A stretch of 64,000 bases of DNA from Hypsibius dujardini (Eukaryota; Tardigrada; Eutardigrada; Parachela; Hypsibiidae), in NCBI GenBank assembly GCA_001579985.1, contig LRSR01006449.1, positions 1 to 64,000 on the forward strand. Direction: 5' to 3'. Positions 1-11,772 of this stretch are shown here, piece by piece; the first letter of the stretch is position 1; every line of letters begins with the position of its first letter. A program made the translations under genes and the position numbers. Under the pieces are notes generated by a model, which was not told the DNA's origin, made no database searches, and saw nothing but the letters and a program-made list of their open reading frames with translations.

Positions 1-61
1 AATACAAGTTGCAGGTAATTATACTGTATATTACAAGGACTAAAACGTTAGAGAACCGGGA

Positions 62-3000
62 ATGACTTGCAAGGCCCAAATTCTCAACTTAATAGTACTT
101 TGGTTCGTGATGGCGACAAATATCGGGACCTTGACGACAAGGACCCGAAGGATCAGAACCATCAATATTGCCACGCCAGGGACTTTATCGGTGAGCAGTG
201 CATCGGGTCTGCCATTTATTGCGCCAGCAATCGAGTCTGCCATTCAAGAGCTGCAGCGAGAGTACGCCGGAGTCTTCAACTGGACGTGGGAGCTCATCTA
301 CGATAAGTCTACCAGAGATTATTATGATTATCTGTATTCAGCCGATGGTTTGGTTGCCAAATGGTACTACAAGCAACGGTCGCCCGCGGATTTAACCGTG
401 TTCTTGTATGCAGGTGAGTATAGGCTATTCACAATCTCGTGTATCGAATATATTCGCAATGAAAGCAAATAATGAAAAGCGTTTGGAAGGTTACCTGGGC
501 AGCCAAACATAATTTGTGCATAAAAAAACTGCTAGTACAATTAAATGAGTTTTTATGTGCGAAAGACCTAGACATTGAACATTGAACACATTCTCAAACA
601 TATCGTCATTGGTTGTATATTTCTTAATGTTCTTAAATTTACAACTAAATTTAAGGTGTACTGAGTGGCAGGCCATACAAAAATAGTTACATTATTACCA
701 TTATACATTGTATTTCGCCAAACAATTTGTCATTTGTTCCGGCTCTGACTAACAGGAGGACCAGAAGTCGAAAATATCAACCGCCTCGCTGCTGAATGGA
801 ACACTTTAATGATAACGAGGTTCGTGTGGCAACGAAATGCATGAAAAGGAAATTTATTGCTTTAAATTTACTACAATATGTTTTTGCTGGTTGTAGTACC
901 GCAACCATGCCTACGCAAAGAAACAAGCGGCTGAGCCCGTCGTGGTTGACCACAGGTTGCTGCCTTACAACGAATTTTGTCAAACCTTACGTATATCTGA
1001 TGAAGGCAAACAATTGGACCTCACTATACTTGGTTGTGGATGCCGGCACCATCATGACACCCACGGTAGCCAAGGACGTTTCGGTGGCAATAAAAAATAT
1101 GAAAGCAGCTCAACATATTATGTTCACTATCCCCGTGGGGAGCCGTAACGAGGACACGTACGAAGTAGCGCTGAAAGACTTCCGCAAGACCAGTAGAGGT
1201 ACACAAGTATACATGAAGTGGTTGGAGCTGCATCTTCATCCCATATTACGCAGCACCTTTTCTATGTGAATTTGTATGGATCAGTGGCGTGTGCTTCTTA
1301 CCATCTCCATAGTGCTATTCTTTTTCGGACATTCCGACAGCTTGAAGGGATTCTTGGTGAGTAATGCTGAGGGTAGTATGAATGAGGAATCCTCAAAATT
1401 CGACTCGTGAGTTTTTTTTAATTGACCTGCCATGTCGATGGAAGTTTGCCGAAATATTGTTTGCACTGCTCTTCCAACAGAGGCAGGGATTATTTCATTC
1501 AACCAGATTGGATGTGCACGAGTGTGCTGCAGTGTGCTATAAGAATATCCAATAACGAGTGATCTTGCAAATTTAAATCTGATGAAGTCGATCGACGCAG
1601 AATTAAATACATATGTAATAATGACACATTAAGAAAACGGAAATAATTTCAGTTTCAGTAAAAGACTTAAATAAGCTATTGTTAGTTACGCAAAAAGAGT
1701 TTTTTTGTTCGGAAGCGAACTTAAATTTAAATTTTGTACATGTCAAGAGAAAGGAAATTGATCGTAACTAAAATCCATATCTCCCATATCCCAGAGATCT
1801 GTAATTATTCACGTTACCGTTTCCGTTGATGATTACCGGAATGCGAGCAAGGTTAATAATGTTTCGTTAATAAATTCCAATGTGTCTGAATTGATTGTTG
1901 TTTTATATAATAATCATGTTTCGTACCGGAAGAAAAAAGACGCATCTAGGAAATCTTTTGCCTCGGGAGTCGGATGGATTGGGCATCGTATTAACAACTT
2001 TATCCTTTCAGAGGCAAGCCGGAAATATGGGAATGTTATCGTCGGAATACGTAAGGAACCTTCCGGCATTTTGCGATTTGCAGGAACCATTAGCAGAATT
2101 GTTATATTCAGATTTATATCACGCTCGAACCATTTCGAAGCAACCCGATGTTTGGCAATCTCACCTCATCAGTAGAGGAAGATCAGGTACTCATCGTCTT
2201 ATATAGATACAAATAGTAGTATATAAATATATCGCGTGAAGACACTTGGACAGTAGATGGGTCTTATTACATAGTGTATAAATACAATTATTTTAACAAT
2301 TATAATAATTATAATAATTATAACGATTATAACAGTTATTATTAGAATTATTATACAATGTATAATTATATATAATCACATGGGTCTTATTATACAATGT
2401 AGCGCCTGCAGGCAGCGTACGGATCACTAATAGTGGTGACCATCGCCGAGTATATTAATCAGCCGGGACTGGAAGCTACGAGTCGATTTGCGCAGTGGAA
2501 GAGCATCTCATCTGCAGCTTTCAACTATACCTACAACACCACCGAACAGGTATATGGTAATGCAAAGTCGCACATGTACCAGAAATAAGAAGCGTTAAAT
2601 TAATTAGTTTTAGAGTTTAGATGCGAATAAAAATAGTGAATTCTTTGCACAGCTTGTTTAAACACTAAACATGCTTTATCTAAAGGAGGCCATCCTTATA
2701 AGTCGAAAGTATGTGTTGGAATAAAGTATGCAAAACGTCGTTCTACATTTCAGTGTATTTGTAGTTATATCGATGTAGTTGGAAATTGAATATGCAGATA
2801 TTTATTGAAAAACCAGAGGCGGCTCTTGCACCATTTGCAGTGTCTTGGCAACAACACAAATCATGATTGTTAAATACCGAGTACAGATGCATTTTTTCGC
2901 TGCTTGTAGCTGAGTCCTCACGTCACATCGACGTACTACACGATGCTACTTTTAGCCGAAGTATGAACCATCATGACAACCAAGTGCAACATCTAAAGTA

Positions 3001-4114
3001 ATACTGTTGTGAATATGGAACTATATTTGCACCAGGTCTTAAACGAAACCCTTGACGCAATTCCTGATGTGGACCTTCTGGATGGAAGCCGATTGGCACG
3101 CCTGTTCTTCAATCGAACCGTTAAAATTGATAGCCTTTCCGTTTACGTGGATGAAGCGGGCGAGAGACGCACAGACATGGAAATCAGGCAGTTCAACAAA
3201 AAGACCGGAGATTTCGAAGTAAGTAACCGAGATTGCCCAGGAAAAGCCACAGTATAACGTGTCCGAACAGTTTGCGAAAATTACAACTAATGCACAAAAA
3301 TAGTCAAAACAATGTCATTTATCGAACTGAACGATTCTTTCCTAATACGGAATGCTTGAAATTAAACTCATCAAATATTTTTAAACAGTACATTTATTTT
3401 AATTGAATTATTGTAGTTTTATTTTGACTTTGTACTCGCAATGCATTTTGGTTAATATATCGAGGACACATATGCAGAATAAAAAAATTGTTGTTAATGT
3501 TTCGAATACCTGGAGCGCGGATCTTTCCCGTCTCGAGCAATCTGACCGTAGAGCGAGCTGCACACAGGAGTCTCGAAAATGATGCTCCATTATTACGGTG
3601 GTATTAATGTTTTTCAACAGACGATCATGATTCAATCGGGCGCCACTGAAACGGTCACACAGATTCGACCCCTGAACTGGCATGGAACCGGTCAGTTCCC
3701 GTCAAATGAACCCATGTGTGGATACGCTGGCAATAATCCACGTTGTACGCACGAAGGTGGGCTTGTTATACTGTTTGATCATTCACGGTCATACAGTTTT
3801 TTCATTTACCTTCTGAAATAGCTGAAATGAATAAAAGGAAAAATTGGCAACAGATGCGTCCACCGCAATCATGAGTTCCGCCATCGCTGTGGGGATTGGC
3901 TTGATATTGGCCACCGTAGTCGTCGGTTACTCCTGGAGGTATGTGTGTGTGTGTTTACTCTTGGCCTGCCTGATTATTGTTGTGAGTGTGGTGTTAGTTA
4001 GTCTGCGATTACATTGCCAGGAGATGCATCACTGCCGAGGTTGACGGTAGGACATGGTGGGATTTATCGGATTGGCATGTGCCGTCGTCCATGTCGTTTA
4101 CACCACGTCACTAG
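62..4114 (+). CDS. Natriuretic-peptide-receptor-like protein without kinase/cyclase, copy 1
   Basis: Twelve exons join in frame with GT-AG junctions: 62-413, 756-819, 897-1198, 1313-1356, 2012-2050, 2112-2186, 2403-2549, 2910-2960, 3036-3218, 3621-3756, 3854-3938, 4021-4114, giving 523 residues. The product starts with a probable signal peptide (hydrophobic ILNLIVLWFVMAT), then an ANF_receptor ectodomain: the LPFIAPAIESAIQELQ block, LAAEWNTLMITR, SPSWLTT, LFFFGHSDSLK, and CGYAGNNPRC near the membrane. Exon 11 encodes one transmembrane helix (about residues 466-492). The last exon gives about 30 cytoplasmic residues with WWDLSDW, which resembles the start of a guanylate-cyclase juxtamembrane region, and then stops. 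The length matches natriuretic clearance receptors (about 540 residues), not receptor guanylate cyclases (about 1000). Likely role: plasma-membrane peptide binding, clearance or G-protein signalling. The ligand is unknown. No kinase or cyclase exon is visible downstream. Confidence 0.85.
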
Positions 4115-4281
4115 TATATGTTAATTTATAGATTTTCCTTCCGAAAATGTTCAATGTATTTGCGAAATTTCGAACCTATCCACATACAGAAGTTTCGCCC
4201 GATACTGCTGCCAATGCCGATTTTTCCAAGCAGGCGTGAACAACGGGGCAAAGATCCGACTAATTAATATATGGTCGAAGC

Positions 4282-4733
4282 TGCGGGCACGGAAGTTAAC
4301 GGGTGTTTTCTGGAGACACAGGTTTTCGCATGGGTTTTCTGGAGGCGCGGGTTTTCTGGGGCACGGATTTTCAAGCGAGTGTTTTTTGCGAGACGGGAAT
4401 TTTATTCAGTTGTAAGTGGTCTTGTGACGCTTTGGAAGAGTTGAGGCGATGCCTTTAGTAGACTTGTCAGTACTCAGTTCAGTAGGCTTTTTGGTATACC
4501 TTTCATGTCGAAGTGCGATTACACTAAAATAGTGGTATTTAATTCTAGTTGTAACGAAAGAATTTGTTTGTATCGTCAGCAGCCTTCGGAAAGGTTATCA
4601 GGAACTGACGGTCAAGCGCATCTGCAAGATGTTTTTACATTTTTTCCTTAAAGAAAAGCCTAAAAAATCCGTTCTCCCAGAAAATACTCGTGCGACCACC
4701 CTTGCCCCCAGAAAACACCCGTGCCGGTAGTCG
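4282..4733. mobile_element. Foldback element with inverted arrays of a GGGTTTTCTGG motif
   Basis: The left part carries about four copies of CGGGTTTTCTGG(A/G)GGC-like units; the right part carries the reverse complement (CCCCCAGAAAACACCCGTG). The outer ends GGGCACGG...GGGTGTTTTCTGG and CCAGAAAACACCCGTGCC pair. No coding capacity and no clear target duplication. Probably a non-autonomous DNA transposon. Confidence 0.5.
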
Positions 4734-4755
4734 TTATTTTAATATATACTGTACC

Positions 4756-5030
4756 ATCAGTGGCAGATTGAGATCGGCCTGGAAGGGAGAATGGCAAACC
4801 TGCTGGAGGGGCGCAAATTTGTTTCCTTTCCCTCCCCCCTGGTCCGGCGGAGGGGAAGCTCTAACATGTAAAAAACGTATAAAATTTTACCCCCTCTCAC
4901 CGGGCGAGGGAAGGGGCAAGCTTTTTTATGTAAAATGCATAACAAATTTTGCCCCACCCCGGGGGGCGGGGGAAATCAAAAATCATCTTTAACGCTGGGA
5001 GACGGGGAGGTGGGACCTCGAAGTCCCTAG
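4756..5030. mobile_element. 5' fragment of a hAT-like non-autonomous element
   Basis: It begins with CAGTGGCAGATTGAGATCGGCC, like the left end of the better-preserved element at 53987-54281 (CAGTAGCGGATTTGACC). Both share C-run and G-run units alternating with CATGTTAAA/CATGTAAAA spacers. No right-hand CTCCGCCACTG terminus is visible here, so the copy looks truncated. Confidence 0.45.
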
Positions 5031-5172
5031 TCCCGCTTCGCGGGTACGAAGCAAAGTTCAAGTATTGCAGAGATCTTGTTGAGACGATGCAATTAGAGTC
5101 GAGAGGGTTCTGTTCCTTGCACCGTGTCCGCCGGGTGAAATGACAGTTGTCATCCTGTACCAAATGTCCCTC

Positions 5173-5483
5173 TATATATTAGCGACAGTGCGGTCGTCAA
5201 CAAAATGCATCAAAAACGTTTTAATGAACGAGTTTGAACAAGTGATCAGCCGGAGCTGTCAAGAAAAATGAATCAGCGAATTTTGGAAATTGGCAGATCG
5301 CATTTGGCTGAGCGGTAATGCAGCCGAGTTGTCAACAATCGGAAAATGCGAATAGACCAATCACAGGCCTTCATTTGGACGTGAACGGCTCAACATTTTG
5401 CTTGCTCGCTGATACCCTTTTTTGATCCCCTTTATTAACAGACTTTTTTTACACACTTTATTGCCGGCTTTATTGTCTCTTTT
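5173..5483. mobile_element. Short TIR element (MITE)
   Basis: The left end AGCGACAGTGCGGTCGTCAACAAAATG pairs imperfectly with the reverse complement of the right end (AGAGACAATAAAGCCGGCAATAAAGTG). A related stretch occurs at about 27721-27790 (GAGATAGTGCGGCCGTCAATAAAATG), so this is a dispersed repeat family. Confidence 0.45.
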
Positions 5484-5734
5484 GTGTTTGAGTTGTCTTG
5501 ATACGATTTGTCAACTGGTGTGAAATGTATATGATCACGAAATGTCTGGATACGAATTAAAAGAGGTACGAATTTTCTGGATACGACATGTGTTTGTACG
5601 GGTGCAACCGCAGTCAGCGCAAACCTTTCTTATTGACGCCATAATAAGTCCATCCCACTTCGGCATGATTCCAACAGGTGACTTGAGCCATGTGTCAAAG
5701 AACAGAGAATGAAAGATGAGAAGGCATGGTTACC

Positions 5735-5760
5735 GGTATTGCAAGACGTCTTGCAATACC
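5735..5760. repeat. 26-bp perfect palindrome
   Basis: GGTATTGCAAGAC is followed immediately by its exact reverse complement with no spacer. Function unknown; it may be the centre of an old foldback element. Confidence 0.7.
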
Positions 5761-5874
5761 AGACGTATTTGTTCTTTCCTGTAAATTACTTTAAACACAG
5801 GACAGCTGATACCTGGCCTCCAGGTTGACTTGAAGCAGAAAGTGTATATAATGGCATTCATTCACAGATCCGAC

Positions 5875-5949
5875 GTACAGCTGTTACTTTGAGGGTCGCC
5901 CACCAGAATCCTACGAGCGACCCTCAAAGTAACCGCGGCACAGCTGTAC
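5875..5949. repeat. Stem-loop with 25-nt arms
   Basis: GTACAGCTGTTACTTTGAG plus GGTCGC (5875-5899) pairs with 5917-5933 and 5941-5949, with a 17-nt loop and one 7-nt bulge. It could be a transposon end or a small-RNA hairpin; nothing else in the sequence decides. Confidence 0.55.
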
Positions 5950-6300
5950 AACAATGTTCAGATAAACCAGTCGCGTGGGACATGTGTCTTTCGAAAGAAA
6001 TGTAATTAGCCGCACCCCAACTACCGAAGCGTGATTAATGGTCCTGAGCATGATTAAATAATAATCCTGCGCATAAAAAGCTTGTCCTCTGATTCGCACG
6101 ATCTCTCGCTTGTCCACGAAAGGGAAATACTCCGCATGAGGGCTGCTTGCACGCCTGACAGGTTCAGCTTACAGTAGATCTTACTTCTTTTTTTCGCCCT
6201 ATCCGTTCCTTTATATTATTGTTACTTCGTTTATATTATTGCTAAGACACACCGGTATCATTTACGTTATCGGAAAGAACACATGTGTAGACATTGAAAA

Positions 6301-9300
6301 ATGATCTGCAATAAGGATCGGTTGTTCAAGTTGATACTTTGGCTCATAGTGGTGAACAAGTCTGCGACCTCGACAGTGACCCGAAGAATCAAAACCATCA
6401 ATATTGCCACACCGGGAAGTTTAACGGTGAGCAGTGCAACGGGTCTGCCATTTATTGCGCCGGCAATCGAGTCGGCCATTCAAGAACTGCAGCGAGAGTA
6501 TGCGGGCGTCTTCAACTGGACGTGGGACCTCATTTACGATAAATCTATCACAAATTATACTGATTTTCCGTATTCGGCCGATGATTTGGTCGCCAAATGG
6601 TATTACAAGCAACGGCCGCCAGCGGATCTTACCGTGCTGTTGTACGCAGGTGACTTTAAGCTGTTCACAATCTCGTTCATCAAATATATTCGGAATGGAA
6701 ACGAATAGTGAAAAGTGTTTGGAAGATTAGCTGGGCGGCCAAACATTTTTTTTTCATAAAAAACTGCTAGTACAATTAAATATGTTTTTAATGTGCAAAA
6801 GACCTAAACACTGAACAAATGGTATTACAAACAACGGTCGCCAGCGAATCTTACCGTGCTGTTGTACGCAGATTCGTAGTTCGTTAAGAATCTTACGAAT
6901 CATATCTGAGATGAAAAAGCATGTGCCCTGAATGAGTAACCATTGTTTCTTAAACAGACAATTTGGTTTACATTTTTCAGTGATATACTAACTCAAATTT
7001 TTTAATTCAAATATATCGTATTACAATTATACACATTTTAATCAATTTGCAATGTCATCGATCCTGTCGAAAAGGAGGACCAGAATCGGAAACTATCAAC
7101 CGACTCGCTGCTGGATGGAACACTTTAATGATCACAAGGTTTGTGCGGCAAATTAAGCTCGCATGAAGTTTATATTGAACTAAATTAACCGTATTATATT
7201 TTTGCTGATCCAAGTACCGCAACTGTGCCGACACAACGAAACAAGGAGCTGAGCCCGTCGTGGCTGACCACAGGCTGTTGTCTTTCAACGAATTTTGTCA
7301 AGCCATACGTGTACCTGATGAAGGCGAACAATTGGACCTCGTTGTACTTGGTGGTGGATGCCGGCACTATCACGACACCCACGGTAGCGAGGGACGTTTC
7401 GGATGCAATTAAAAACATTAAAGGAACTCAACATACCGTATTCACCATCCCCGTGGGGAGCCGCAACGAGGACACGTATGATACAGCGCTGCGAGAATTC
7501 CGCAGGTCCAGTAGAGGTATGAGGTGAAAACTGTATTTCGGCTCGCCCTCCTCTTACAAGGGAACAATTACCAGTGCAACCCTCCGATCGTGACTAAACG
7601 TTTTCCTTTAATATCAGGTCTTCAAACATGATTTAAAAAAATACGACTTGCGGCAAAGAGTTCCCCGTTCAACGGGGAGAAATTCGGAAGATCTCAATTG
7701 GCGCACGTATATTGCAATAGTCATTAGCGCTTGATTGAATGATACGGCACTGTAACGGCACGTACTAAAACACGTGCTGTGCTCGTGTGCTGTGAGCGTG
7801 TGTTGTGTTGGTTGTGTACTCAAGTACAGTGCAGTGTTGTACTAAAACAGTATTTTTTTCACAATCTTTTTTAACAAAATTGGACAAAAAACAACAATTT
7901 TTAAGGTAGCTAAAGCCAGATTTTAATATAAGAAATATGAATAAAAATATACGTGTTCTGCCTAATTGTTTCCAGAAAGAGCATTTATATTTCTTATATT
8001 GCAATTGGGCTTCAGCAACTTTAAAATTTTTTGTTTTGTGCAATTTGGCACATGTTTTATTACGTGCCGTTACAGTGCCGTATCATTCAATCAAACGCTC
8101 AAGACTATTGCAATATACGTGCGCCAATTGAGATCTTCCGAATTTCTCCCCGTTGAAAGAGGAACTCTTTGCCGCGAGTCATATTTTTTGAAATTATGTT
8201 AGAAGACATGATAATGAAGGAAAAAGTTTAGTCACGATCGGAGGGTTGCACTGGTAACTGTTCCCTTGTTAGTCGATAAATCGGCTCACTCATGGGCTTC
8301 TCTTTAATGGCAGGTGCTTGATTGTTTGATTTTGTGTACCATATTCTAGTATACTATAACACTTCTGAAAATCAAACCATCCAGCACCTGCCATCATGAA
8401 ATACAGATTTCACCTCAAACACAAGTATTCTGTGCATGGAAGAACGCACTCTACATTTTCTATAAACACTCGTACGAGCTTGTAGAGAACATTGTCTTTG
8501 GTTCTTCCCATCTTCGTAGTGCTATTCTTTTTCGGACATTCCGACAGCCTGAAGGCACTTTTGGTGAGTAGTGTGAATGAGGAGTCCTCGACATTGGAGT
8601 CATGGCTCATGCGTATGGGTCGGTTTGGTTACTTGACTATCCAAATTTAATGTGCAATCGGTCGATCTTTACGGGCACACTGGTGGGAGCGCAAGTATTT
8701 TCCTAGCTGAGGCATCGGTTAATTTCAGAATTCGGAAGTCTGAAGTTAAGAGTGGAATTATACGAATGCTGCTAATAGGAATAACATATATCATATCACT
8801 CATTTCACTAAATCGCGTCAAGATAATGGGAATAAATGGAAATCTGACCAGTGTAGCTAGCACGATCTTGGTAGCCAATTAAATATATAATATGACACAT
8901 TTAATAAGGAGGCAGAAATTCTATGTATTGAATAGACTCTACGTTAACAAGTTAAAAGCTGTCCAATTGCTCCATGGCATTCGCATTCCGAAAAAAAGCA
9001 TACAGAATATCGAGGAAATATTTTTGTCTCAGGTCAGATAGATCGGGTATCGTATTAAATACATTATACAATACACTTGCAGAGGCAAGCAGGCAAAATG
9101 GGGATGCTATTGCCGGAATACGTAAGAAAATCATACGGCCTTTTTTTCTGCTCGAACCATGCACAGATTTGTTATTTTTATATACAGATTTATGTCACGC
9201 TCGAACCCTTCCGAAACATCGCGATGTTTGGCAACCTCACCTCGCTAGTGGACAAAGACGAGGTACATCTTGTCTGTCGCGACAAACGGTAATACCTCGT

Positions 9301-11448
9301 TAAAGCTAATATCATGTAATTCCGCTGTATATTCTACATAGTACCTGAAGAGAGCGTTTGGGTCGCTAATAGTGGTGACCATCGCCGAGTATATTAATCA
9401 GCCGGGACCGGAAGCTACGAGTCGATTTGCGCAGTGGAAGAGTATCTCGTCCACCGAGTTTAACTACACTTATAGACAAACGGAACAGGTATACGGTACC
9501 AAACATTCAACAACAAGTTTTATATAATTTAGTTATTTTCATTTTGATATACAATTTAAATTTAAGTTTACTAAGTTGCTTATTTAAATAAAGAGCTTAT
9601 TTTACTGAAAAGAAATCATTTTTTAGCATTTAAGAATCTATGCAAACATTCGCTTTGAGCTCCGTTGTTTTCTTGAATTTTGATATCGAAGTTACAATTG
9701 TAATACCTATTATTTTTGAAAGAAATAAACACATTTTTTTGTAGTTAAGTCCTCACGTCGCGTCAGCGTACTACACAATGCTACTCCTAGCTGAAGTATG
9801 ACCATCGTTAGAATCAATTGACAACTGACATTTGTTTCTGTGTCAATATCACTCTTTTGTTTTGGTAATGCTCACAACCCTACACAACCTTTCGCTATGC
9901 TAGCAACCTTCATAACCTGTTTAATTATCAATCACTATGCACACAACCTTTTTCGCCAATTGTTGGACACAACCTTCAGCTATGCGCACAACCTTTTCCC
10001 AAAAACCCGTCGAAGAATATACAATTAAGGTCGTTGCCACGCAAAATCTTCGTACATACAGCCAACGCCTTCCTGCTTCATGCAATCCGTCCCAGTTCGG
10101 ATTATCTGTTTTTGTGTCGTCGTATTAAATAGCGTTTACGATTTGTAATATGTCAAGTACTTCTTTAAGCATTACTTCCAGTGCAACTATTTCAACCAAA
10201 AGTATATAAAAAAATAATCCTCCGGAAAAGGTTGTTTACATAGCAATGGATAACTGAAAAGGTTGTGTAGGGTTGTGAGCACACCGAAAGGTTGTGTAGG
10301 GTTGCTGGCATAGCTCTCTCCTTTTGTTTTGAATACGATTCTACAAAACCATATGCGTTAGGTATTAAACGAAACCCTTGAGGATAATCCTGACATGAAC
10401 CTTCTGGACGGAAGCGCATTAGCTCGCCGATTCTTCAATCGCACCGTTAAAATTGACAGCCTTTCCGTTTACGTGGATGAAGCGGGCGAGAGACGCACCG
10501 ACATGGAAATCAGACAGTTCAACAATGAAACCGGTGACTTTGAAGTAAGTGCCGCAAGAATTACGCATAATACTTTTGCAAATCTCTGAGCAGTTTTTGA
10601 ATAAAAAGTTGAAACTAAAAAATCAAAATATTAACGATAGTTGAGTCAATAAGCGATGTATGAGTCTTGAAATTAAACTCACAAGTATTAATCTGTTAGT
10701 AAAAAATTGTAAAATGTGGTATAAGCTACTGCTTTTCTGTGTTTAAGGTTTCACAAGAATCGTTTCAATTTAATTTTGTACTCTTATTATATTTTCAATT
10801 AACAGTTAAAACATGTGGAATTAGAGAAATTGCTCGTCTGTCTCGAATGCTGGGAGGCGTTGAACCCATCCTGTCCCGATCAACAAGGCTATCGAACGAA
10901 ACTGTGCACAGGGGTATTAGAAATGATGATTCTCACTCATTCACGTTTTTTTATCTTCAACAGACCATAATAATTCAATCGGGTTCCACTGAAAAGATCA
11001 CTCAGATTCGACTTTTAAGCTGGCACGGAACCGGGCGGTTCCCCTCGAATGAGCCCGTGTGTGGATACGCTGGCAATAATCCACGTTGTTCGCAGGAAGG
11101 TGAGTTTATCGTTCTTCTGTAAATAAGATACTGATTTTTATTGATGAAATAGCGTAAAAAAATGAAATGAAATTGGCAACAGGAACGTGGACCGCAATTA
11201 TGGTGTCTGCCGTCATGGTAGGGATTGGTTTGATATTGGCTACCATAGGCGTCGGATACTCCTGGAGGTGCGTGTTTCCTTTGTGGATGCGCAGCTAATG
11301 TTTTTGGGTTTCTCCGTGCTTGTGTTTCATTTTTGGATTTTGGATTATTGTCAGGAGATACATGGCTGCCCAGGCTGACTTTAGATCGTGGTGGGATTTA
11401 TCCGACTGGCGTGTGTCTTCCTCCAGGACTCTTATGCCTTGCGCATAA
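6301..11448 (+). CDS. Natriuretic-peptide-receptor-like protein without kinase/cyclase, copy 2
   Basis: Twelve exons: 6301-6649, 7075-7138, 7215-7516, 8520-8563, 9083-9121, 9188-9262, 9342-9488, 9745-9795, 10362-10544, 10964-11099, 11183-11267, 11355-11448, giving 522 residues. Exons 2-12 have exactly the same lengths and phases as copy 1, and the proteins are alike throughout, so this is a tandem duplicate. It has a signal peptide (LFKLILWLIVV), the ANF_receptor ectodomain ending with CGYAGNNPRCS, a helix (VMVGIGLILATIGVGYSW), and a short tail with WWDLSDW, then a stop at the same position as in copy 1. The acceptors of exons 2 and 3 are weak (CGAAAAG, ATCCAAG), unlike copy 1. Intron 1 holds an exon remnant and intron 3 a large foldback insertion. 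A poly(A) signal AATAAA lies at 11498-11503. Confidence 0.85.
6818..6871 (+). other. Exon-1 remnant inside intron 1 of receptor copy 2
   Basis: About 54 nt, from AAATGGTATTACAAACAACG to GTTGTACGCAG, nearly repeats the last part of exon 1 of the same gene (6595-6649). It has no following GT donor. It is either a partial duplication or what is left of a third receptor copy. Confidence 0.75.
7519..8415. mobile_element. Long foldback element in intron 3 of receptor copy 2
   Basis: TGAGGTGAAAACTGTATTTC (from 7519) pairs with GAAATACAGATTTCACCTCA near 8415. Most of the inside is one long palindrome: arms of about 240 bp (about 7545-7790 and 8040-8285) continue towards a centre near 7950. It codes for nothing. 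Copy 1 shows the empty site: GAGGTACACAAGTA there becomes GAGGTA, element, ACACAAGTA here. The insertion sits about 3 nt into the intron, next to the splice donor. Confidence 0.75.
8309..8392. mobile_element. Nested hairpin MITE
   Basis: GGCAGGTGCTTGATTGTTTG (8309 onward) pairs with the segment ending CCAGCACCTGCC (8392). The loop is about 34 nt. It interrupts the right arm of the larger foldback, so it inserted later. Confidence 0.65.
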
Positions 11449-11772
11449 CCAATATATGTATCTCATCTAAAACCACTGCCAATTTCGAATATTCCCAAAT
11501 AAAATGTGGCAACCTTAAGAGTTATTTGTACCTACAGCATATGACAATGGATTATGGACTGAATCTATGTAACGACAGTAGAAGAGTGACGTACGAAAAG
11601 ACCGTTCCAACTTTCAATATAGAACATATATGCCACATAGGACATGCCCAAATTCGCACGACGATTTAATGCTTCTGTGATACGGAAAGTTGCCCAATAA
11701 CAGATAACTTTTTTGATAGTTACTACTGGTGGAACGGTTGTGCGTTTTAAAGTGACCATAAGACGATGCAAA

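Larger units (their letters stand above)
4115..6300. other. Intergenic stretch between the receptor copies, repeat-filled
   Basis: No coding exon is recognisable. It holds a foldback element (4282-4733), a fragment of a hAT-like TIR element (about 4756-5030), a TIR element (about 5173-5483), a 26-bp perfect palindrome (5735-5760) and a stem-loop (5875-5949). A GAGGTTCG-type tRNA arm or kinase-like reading frame was looked for and not seen. The promoter of receptor copy 2 must lie near the end of this stretch, but no clear TATA box is visible. Confidence 0.6.

Noticed and set aside
4115-6300. Kinase or guanylate-cyclase exons after receptor copy 1
   Set aside because: No HRD, DFG or cyclase-like motif found in any frame; the stretch is filled by repeats.
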